NCBI GenBank assembly: GCA_017475185.1
Contig: JAFVGB010000002.1
Location: forward strand, 193,353 to 257,352
Origin: Clostridia bacterium
GTDB taxonomy: Bacteria > Bacillota_A > Clostridia > TANB77 > CAG-508
DNA: 64,000 bases
Reading direction: 5' to 3'
Notes under the pieces: generated by a model
What the model saw: only the letters and a program-made list of their open reading frames with translations
What the model was told of the DNA's origin: nothing
Databases searched by the model: none
Position numbers and translations under genes: made by a program
Shown here: piece by piece, positions 58,687 through 64,000 of the stretch
Position numbering within the stretch: position 1 is the stretch's first letter
How the letters are laid out: the number at the start of each line of letters is the position of its first letter

Positions 58687-59148
58687 TTAAAAGAAATTAT
58701 AATCATTATTATCTTTTTCACTATTAATGGCTTTCAATGCACTATCATATACACTAATAGCAACTTTACATTTTTTACCAATAGTATTACTAGCTTTAAT
58801 CATTTGTTCCATTAATTCTTTAGCATCTTCAAGCTTTTCTACTTTATTTAATTTATCAATACCTTTTTGCATATTTTGCATTATTTGCATGATAATTTTT
58901 TTAGTAGAATCTGTAGCTTTATTTACTAAAACTTCTTGGGATTTAATATTTTTATTTATTTTGTAATCTTTATATTTATTTTTAAGACTTTTAGCTCCAG
59001 ATGCTGCAAGTTGTCCACCTTTAACTAAACCTTTACCCAACATTTTACCGCCAGAAGCTAAAGTACTTCCAATGCCTTCATCAATAACAATAGATTCGTT
59101 GAGTATTTCATTTACATCACTATGCAATTTTTCTTTAAAATCTATCAT
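58687..59148 (-). CDS. Hypothetical protein with shared N-terminal leader (153 aa)
   Basis: The first 16 residues (MIDFKEKLHSDVNEIL) closely match those of the upstream gene (MIDFKEKVRKEAADIL). After a glycine-rich stretch (GSTLASGGKMLGKGLVKGGQ) the body is helical and basic. A common leader on otherwise different proteins recalls capsid-targeting sequences, but this is inference. Its start overlaps the upstream stop by four bases. Confidence 0.65.
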   Translation of the reverse strand: MIDFKEKLHSDVNEILNESIVIDEGIGSTLASGGKMLGKGLVKGGQLAASGAKSLKNKYKDYKINKNIKSQEVLVNKATDSTKKIIMQIMQNMQKGIDKLNKVEKLEDAKELMEQMIKASNTIGKKCKVAISVYDSALKAINSEKDNNDYNFF

Positions 59149-59543
59149 CTTGTTTTTCTTCCCTTTTCAACAGTATTTGGCATATATTTATTTAAGTCAC
59201 TTCTTAATCTATTTACAGCAGCAGTAACAGCACTAATACAATCATTGAACTTATCACTAAATTCAACCATTTTACTATTTAATTCAAGGGCATCTTTCTG
59301 ATCAATACCGCCTTTTGAAAAGAATTTATCATTTTTATTAATACTTTTAATATTTAATAAAGCATCAGTTAACTCTAATTCAATATTTCTCAATAAATTA
59401 CGTCTAGATTCTGCATTATTTTTACGCATTGTAGTTTCATCAGAATCCCAGAACCATTCTTTAAGATCATTTTCAGTTAATTCTTCTTTAGCTTCTAAAA
59501 TATCAGCAGCTTCTTTTCTTACTTTTTCTTTAAAATCTATCAT
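59145..59543 (-). CDS. Hypothetical protein with shared N-terminal leader (132 aa)
   Basis: Helical protein whose first 16 residues resemble those of the 58,687 gene. The rest (WFWDSDETTMRKNNAESRRN, then a long helix) is unrelated. It follows a GTTCTA element and GCAAGGTATATAATAAA. It may be a virion internal protein; this is speculative. Confidence 0.65.
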   Translation of the reverse strand: MIDFKEKVRKEAADILEAKEELTENDLKEWFWDSDETTMRKNNAESRRNLLRNIELELTDALLNIKSINKNDKFFSKGGIDQKDALELNSKMVEFSDKFNDCISAVTAAVNRLRSDLNKYMPNTVEKGRKTR

Positions 59544-59584
59544 TTTATTATATACCTTGCAAGTTATAAATTTGTTTAAATAAG

Positions 59585-59599
59585 CTTATTATTTAGAAC
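59585..59599 (-). promoter_or_regulatory. GTTCTA-type promoter-like element
   Basis: The minus strand carries GTTCTAAATAATAAG, 51 bases before the start of the 59,145 gene, after the stop of the fibre gene. Confidence 0.45.
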
Positions 59600-59701
59600 T
59601 TTTATTTATTAAAATTATATTCTTTTAAACTCTTTGTATTTTTAAAAAATTTAATATTGTCTTCTTACTTTTACCGGCTTTTAACAGTATGTCACTAGTC
59701 C

Positions 59702-62050
59702 TTATAACCCCTCGCCTGGTTCTTCATCATCATTAACTGGGAATGTTCCGCCGGTATGCTCAACTGTTGCAGGTAAATCAAATAATACAATTGTATCTGT
59801 TCCACCAAAGTTTGGATATCCAGATAAACTACTTATTGTATTCTGTAATCCTGACGGGAAGTGTAAAGTAACCCCTGTACATCTACTTAACATATTAGAA
59901 AATTGATTTGTATAGCTACCAAAACTATTTGAAGTCAATGCATTGAAATATACATCAGTTAGTGATGAGCAATTTGAGAAGCAGTAACTAAATGCTAATG
60001 GACAGGTAATTTCTTCCACTTTAGGAAATGAAACTGTAGTCAAGCTTGTGCATTGATAAAAAGCATATTGAAGTACAGATGTTGTGCCACCGATATATTT
60101 TAATTCTGGAAATGTAAAAGTTGTAAATGGACAAGCGCGGAAAGCATAATAGAAGCAACTATCTCCACTTATATTTACCAAAGCAGGAAATGAAACTGTT
60201 CCTATGTTTATACATTTATAGAATGCATCCCATAAAACATTTTCACCTTCTATTGATAATAAATCTGGGAAGGATACATTATGTGTGAAATTACTTCTAT
60301 TGATTAAAAATGCACAAAGAGCAAAGTCTGTAAGTTTAGTAACTCCAGTAAAAACAATATCTCCATCTGTATTTGCCCCTGTACTAAGAACACCATTTAC
60401 TGGAGTGCCAAGCAAATTATCAATATTTATACCAAATTTTGAATTAGTATAAGTTCCGGTAACTCCAAGGATTTCAACATCTTTTTTAATATTTCCAGCA
60501 GTAATGTTTTGATCAATTGTTGAATCTACAGCTGAAACAGTAAGAGGTGCATATCCATCAACACCAGATGTAGGAGTAATTGTTTGAGAAGAAGTTGTTG
60601 GGGTAATTGATAATGGTTCAATAGTAGGTTCAACTAACACATTAGCCGTACTATAATCTGCTACATTATGTGTACCATTTTCTGTAATGGTAATACTACC
60701 AGTTGGTAAATGTTCTTGAATATCATCAATACTATTACGGTAGTAAACATTTGTATCAGATAATGTAATTTGAGCTGAACCACCTGCTGTGACTGTTAAA
60801 GATGATTGAGTATTTGGTGCAGAGTATACAACAGATAATGTTGTAGGTACTTCATCAAGTGTATAAGATTGAAGGGAGTCTACTGTAAAATAAAATCCTG
60901 TAGTAGAAGAAGTAATGCCACCAGTACTAGCACAACAACAAACAACATTGTTTATATCATCTGTATCTAAAGTAGGATAATAACCTGTTATTACTTCTGT
61001 TATTGTATTACCTAAATCTTTAGTATAATATAATCCCGTAGTTCCTATAAAAAGTGTACTATTATAATAAGTTATTGAGCCACATTGAGATGGAATTTGT
61101 CCAGAATCATTAATCTTAAAATTAGACCAACTATTTCCATTATCTAGTGAATAATATACTTTTCTACTACCGTCTTGTCCAGCTAAACAAAAAATCTTAT
61201 TATCTTTATAAATAATTCTTCTTCCATTAAAACTAGGTGTTGTTACGCTTTCCCAATTAATTCCATCACTAGATTTATTCATAAAAGGTCCTTGAGTTCC
61301 TGTGCCAGCACAAGTCCAGAAAAAATTATTACCAAAAGTTATGTCACAGTAACCACCACCACTACTAAAATTTTGACCTTGTGACCAATTTATTCCATCT
61401 GTACTGTAAAAAGCATACTGATTGCTAGAAACAGAACCAATAAGCACAAAAACACCATTACCAAAAGCAATTCTTTTTAATGATTCTGTAATAGGTGAAG
61501 GTACAGCATAATTTATCCAATTAATACCATCAGAGCTAACCGCTATATATGGAGTTACACTATAAAAATTCGATCCACTACCTAAAGCAACCCATATACC
61601 ATTACCATAACAAACATCTCCCCACCATTGAGATGTTTGAAAAGTACCTTCTAACCAATTATTACCATCAAAAGAATAGTAATATTTATTATTTTGATTG
61701 TAATCTAATGCTATATATCTATCTTTTGTATATTTTATATTTATATAAGCACAAGATGGTACAATTATTCTTGTTGTAGAAATTGTAGCATCAGTTTTCC
61801 AATTGTACCAATGCTTTAACACATTTGGATTATTTACAATAGCTGTTGCATAATTCGTAACATTATATGTCCCATTATTTATTAAAGTAATACTGCCAGT
61901 TGGTGTTATACCTGTGCTAATACTTCCAATAGTTGTTGCCAAATTATCAGAGTTTTCTGTAACTGGCATTGTTGCACCTTTTGCTTCAGCTGCTGTATAA
62001 GCATTTTCTATATTTAATTGAATACGTGTTATTTGTGAAGTTATTGACAT
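59702..62050 (-). CDS. Fibre protein with beta-propeller-like repeats and C-terminal LRR
   Basis: A 782-residue putative receptor-binding protein. The N-terminus (MSITSQITRIQLNIENAYTA) is a short helical anchor. Residues about 80-400 hold repeats 'SSDGINWxxx...FGNGVFV', a BNR/Asp-box-like beta-propeller. Linker repeats 'ITENGTHNVADYSTANV' follow, resembling 'ITENGVYTASV' in the 33,641 fibre. Residues about 590-760 are a BspA-like LRR array whose end (GGTDTIVLFDLPAT) matches the plus-strand LRR protein at 43,971. A GTTCTA element lies upstream. Confidence 0.8.
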   Translation of the reverse strand: MSITSQITRIQLNIENAYTAAEAKGATMPVTENSDNLATTIGSISTGITPTGSITLINNGTYNVTNYATAIVNNPNVLKHWYNWKTDATISTTRIIVPSCAYINIKYTKDRYIALDYNQNNKYYYSFDGNNWLEGTFQTSQWWGDVCYGNGIWVALGSGSNFYSVTPYIAVSSDGINWINYAVPSPITESLKRIAFGNGVFVLIGSVSSNQYAFYSTDGINWSQGQNFSSGGGYCDITFGNNFFWTCAGTGTQGPFMNKSSDGINWESVTTPSFNGRRIIYKDNKIFCLAGQDGSRKVYYSLDNGNSWSNFKINDSGQIPSQCGSITYYNSTLFIGTTGLYYTKDLGNTITEVITGYYPTLDTDDINNVVCCCASTGGITSSTTGFYFTVDSLQSYTLDEVPTTLSVVYSAPNTQSSLTVTAGGSAQITLSDTNVYYRNSIDDIQEHLPTGSITITENGTHNVADYSTANVLVEPTIEPLSITPTTSSQTITPTSGVDGYAPLTVSAVDSTIDQNITAGNIKKDVEILGVTGTYTNSKFGINIDNLLGTPVNGVLSTGANTDGDIVFTGVTKLTDFALCAFLINRSNFTHNVSFPDLLSIEGENVLWDAFYKCINIGTVSFPALVNISGDSCFYYAFRACPFTTFTFPELKYIGGTTSVLQYAFYQCTSLTTVSFPKVEEITCPLAFSYCFSNCSSLTDVYFNALTSNSFGSYTNQFSNMLSRCTGVTLHFPSGLQNTISSLSGYPNFGGTDTIVLFDLPATVEHTGGTFPVNDDEEPGEGL

Positions 62051-62069
62051 AGTATTTCCAAGATCATTA

Positions 62070-62087
62070 TTTATATAATCTTAGAAC
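62070..62087 (-). promoter_or_regulatory. GTTCTA-type promoter-like element before the fibre gene
   Basis: The minus strand carries GTTCTAAGATTATATAAA, 37 bases before the fibre start codon. Confidence 0.5.
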
Positions 62088-62106
62088 TAAATATATGTAT
62101 TTTAAT

Positions 62107-62679
62107 TTATTTATACCCTACTATAATATTATCGTTTAATTTACCCTGAATTCTTAAAAGAGTATATAAATTTTCTGGATCTAAAGAAGTAAATATTAAG
62201 TAATTAATACTTTTCCAACCAGATGAAGTTTTACCGATATACTTAAGATTATATTCTGATTCTAAATCATCTATTAATACTGATTCATAGCATTCATCAT
62301 ATGGTACAAAAAGTTTATTTTTTGTACAATGAGCTTGCTGCAAAAAAACTAAACGATTATTTAAAATTTTTGCTAAAGCACATAATGCATTATGTGTAGT
62401 AACTTTTAAAGGAAGATATGAAATAGTTTTAATTAAAATATTTGCATTTTGAGATGATAAATAATAAAATTCGCCTCTTTTTTCTAATATATCTGAATTG
62501 AGATTATCTAAAATATTTAAAATTTCTTCTGTTTTTAAGAAATTACCATTATTATCTTCCAGCATAATAAAATACCCACCATCACTAACAGCAGTATGTG
62601 TAGAAAAATATACATTTTCTGGTAATGGATATTTTTTATTCAACGCTTCATCTAATTTTGCGGCATCTATATTAATCAT
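62107..62679 (-). CDS. Hypothetical protein (190 aa)
   Basis: Unknown function; alternating strands and helices (YFIMLEDNNGNFLKTEEILN), no motif. AAAGGAGATTATA precedes it. Confidence 0.65.
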   Translation of the reverse strand: MINIDAAKLDEALNKKYPLPENVYFSTHTAVSDGGYFIMLEDNNGNFLKTEEILNILDNLNSDILEKRGEFYYLSSQNANILIKTISYLPLKVTTHNALCALAKILNNRLVFLQQAHCTKNKLFVPYDECYESVLIDDLESEYNLKYIGKTSSGWKSINYLIFTSLDPENLYTLLRIQGKLNDNIIVGYK

Positions 62680-62694
62680 TATAATCTCCTTTGA

Positions 62695-63297
62695 TTATAA
62701 TAATACCGTTTTATCTCTATTAGTAAAACCATATTCTACACTATCTGTCAATTTATCTAAGGCTATTTGTATACTTTTAATTGTTTCATTTAAACCTGTA
62801 ATTCTGTCATTAAATCTTTCTACCGTATCATTTATTTCTTTATTAATCCATTCTAAACTATTAAGTAAACGTTCGATAGCATATTTTCTAGCTTCTTTTT
62901 CTGTTTTAAAGCAATTATTATCATAAATTAATTTACCGGTATAATCTACATTTGGCCAACCATACTCATCTGTATATGACATAACTATAGTTTTTAATTG
63001 ATCATCATAATACCAAAAAGTTTTCATATTATCTTTAGAATCATTGCCTTCAATAATATCTTTAATACTATTGTCTTTTATCATTTCAGCAAGTTTATCC
63101 CAAATTTTTTCTAATTCTTCACTTTTTAAAGCGTTTCTGCCTTCATGAAAAGTATCTAATGCATAATTTAAAGCTAATGTTTTCTTGTTTACAGAAATTA
63201 AATCTGTAACATAATAACTACTGATACAAATTTTATCTTCAGTTTCTTGTATTGTATAGTTAGTATTTAATATTTCTTTTAATTTTCTAGCTTTCAT
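62695..63297 (-). CDS. Hypothetical protein (200 aa)
   Basis: An acidic protein with mixed strands and a C-terminal coiled-coil-like helix (GLNETIKSIQIALDKLTDSV). Function unknown. AAGGATTAATAAA precedes it. Confidence 0.65.
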   Translation of the reverse strand: MKARKLKEILNTNYTIQETEDKICISSYYVTDLISVNKKTLALNYALDTFHEGRNALKSEELEKIWDKLAEMIKDNSIKDIIEGNDSKDNMKTFWYYDDQLKTIVMSYTDEYGWPNVDYTGKLIYDNNCFKTEKEARKYAIERLLNSLEWINKEINDTVERFNDRITGLNETIKSIQIALDKLTDSVEYGFTNRDKTVLL

Positions 63298-63301
63298 TTT
63301 A

Positions 63302-63766
63302 TTAATCCTTTGCTTTCAAAATTCCTTCTAATCTTAATAAACCTATTAACTTATCTTTATAATCTTTTCTTTGCCAATATTTATTATCAATATCCAATTC
63401 ACAAAAAGTTCTATCTTGATATTGAGTAAAAAATGACCTTTTAACTTGTACTTTTTTTACATATGGTTTTGTTTTATAATAAATTTCTGGAAAATATTTT
63501 TGTATTGTATTTATAAATAAGTCTATATGTCCATGATCATATATTTTATATTTAGTTCCTTTTTCTTGATAATATAATGTAGCAAAAAACGGCTCATATT
63601 TATTGCAATAATAAAGCATAGCTTTAATACATTTTGCTTTTGTTAATTTTTCAAAAGTATTATATATAACAATGCCAACATCAATTTCACTTTCAACAGC
63701 TTTAATAAAAAACTTACTTTTTAGTGAATGACTTTTCGCATTTACTTTTTCACTTAGTATTTCCAT
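63302..63766 (-). CDS. Hypothetical protein (154 aa)
   Basis: A basic protein of unknown function (MEILSEKVNAKSHSLKSKFF). I chose this ATG since GAGG lies six bases upstream; longer frames begin inside the next gene. It overlaps that gene by 17 bases. Confidence 0.6.
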   Translation of the reverse strand: MEILSEKVNAKSHSLKSKFFIKAVESEIDVGIVIYNTFEKLTKAKCIKAMLYYCNKYEPFFATLYYQEKGTKYKIYDHGHIDLFINTIQKYFPEIYYKTKPYVKKVQVKRSFFTQYQDRTFCELDIDNKYWQRKDYKDKLIGLLRLEGILKAKD

Positions 63767-64000
63767 ATTCAGCCTCATAGTCTTCAATAACTTTTAGTAA
63801 GTTTAATTTCAACTGTAAATATTCACCTTTATATTCATCTTTTAATACTTCATCCACTAAATTTTCAACTTCTGTATGTGTCATTAATATATTATCTGGT
63901 GTTTTTTTAATATCATTTTTATACATTGTATCTAAAGCAATTTGATCATGTAATTCTGTTCGTAACCATTGTTTAAGAGTAGTTTCTTTAATTGTTTTTT
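63750..64000 (-). CDS. Hypothetical protein, N-terminus beyond window edge
   Basis: The minus-strand frame is open from the window edge to a TGA, and encodes at least 82 residues, helical and acidic (ILMTHTEVENLVDEVLKDEY). Its N-terminus is missing, and it has no recognisable motif. Confidence 0.6.
   Translation of the reverse strand, partial: KTIKETTLKQWLRTELHDQIALDTMYKNDIKKTPDNILMTHTEVENLVDEVLKDEYKGEYLQLKLNLLKVIEDYEAEYGNTK

Noticed and set aside
1..64000. tRNA genes, rRNA genes and CRISPR arrays
   Set aside because: I looked for cloverleaf-like arms with TTC boxes and for regularly spaced repeats, but found none; a computed scan would be needed to exclude a diverged tRNA.

Overview
The window is one stretch of a very AT-rich, densely packed phage genome, cut at both ends: a minus-strand gene runs off each edge. 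About 90 genes, mostly short and often overlapping by 1-20 bases, lie in long same-strand runs. There are fibre or adhesin genes, a full replication and nucleotide-metabolism set, homing-type nucleases and small zinc-ribbon proteins. There is no rRNA, tRNA, CRISPR array or bacterial housekeeping block. No terminase, portal, capsid or tail-tube gene is recognisable, so the whole genome must be larger than 64 kb. An oxygen-sensitive ribonucleotide reductase (NrdD/NrdG) and a ferredoxin-thioredoxin-reductase-like protein point to an anaerobic host. BspA-like leucine-rich and PEGA-like fibre modules fit a gut setting. The host taxon cannot be read from the sequence.

Layout. 1-1,376 (minus): four small genes of unknown role. 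1,549-32,186 (plus): small accessory proteins (including a DUF2829/Tad2-like and a Lar-like protein), serine hydroxymethyltransferase, ClpP, a coiled-coil protein followed by a ClpB-like AAA+ protein, a DUF723-type endonuclease, RecA, a GapR-like protein, a family B DNA polymerase with a C-terminal primase-like domain, dUTPase, a dNMP kinase, a thymidylate-synthase-family enzyme with a dCMP-hydroxymethylase-like residue, a phosphoesterase, the FTR-like protein, a GT2 glycosyltransferase, NrdG, NrdD and a GIY-YIG homing endonuclease. 32,220-33,521 (minus): a Pif1-like helicase. 33,641-38,137 (plus): a 1,498-residue fibre. 38,156-40,396 (minus): an AAA+ ATPase, membrane proteins and Hsp20. 40,537-45,109 (plus): a Vsr-like nuclease and two fibre proteins. 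45,152-58,566 (minus): phosphoesterase, RNA ligase, proteasome-like hydrolase, polynucleotide kinase, NAD-dependent DNA ligase, dCMP deaminase and many small unknowns. 58,687-64,000 (minus): two proteins sharing an N-terminal leader, a beta-propeller/LRR fibre and further unknowns.

Regulation. Two repeated promoter-like signals are visible. One is a box close to ATGGYTTTAC, usually 50-75 bases before the first start codon of a gene run. It precedes replication, repair and small accessory genes. The other is GTTCTA followed closely by an AT-rich -10-like sequence. It precedes the fibre genes and several other runs. In the divergent gaps near 1,430 and 33,580 one strand carries one type and the other strand the other; near 40,490 the minus strand carries both. 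This fits an early or middle versus late programme, but that timing is inferred. Several factor-independent terminators abut or overlap the next promoter box.

How the genes fit together. NrdD/NrdG, dUTPase, dCMP deaminase, SHMT, the TS-family enzyme and the dNMP kinase form a deoxynucleotide supply line that may include a modified cytosine. The polymerase/primase, RecA, helicase, ligase and GapR-like protein serve replication. The RNA ligase, polynucleotide kinase and phosphoesterase could repair host-cleaved RNA. Two peptidase folds (ClpP and proteasome-like) and two AAA+ unfoldase-type proteins suggest phage-run proteolysis. No gene-free stretch exceeds 300 bases; the longest gap (about 210 bases, 28,134-28,346) holds a terminator and a GTTCTA site.
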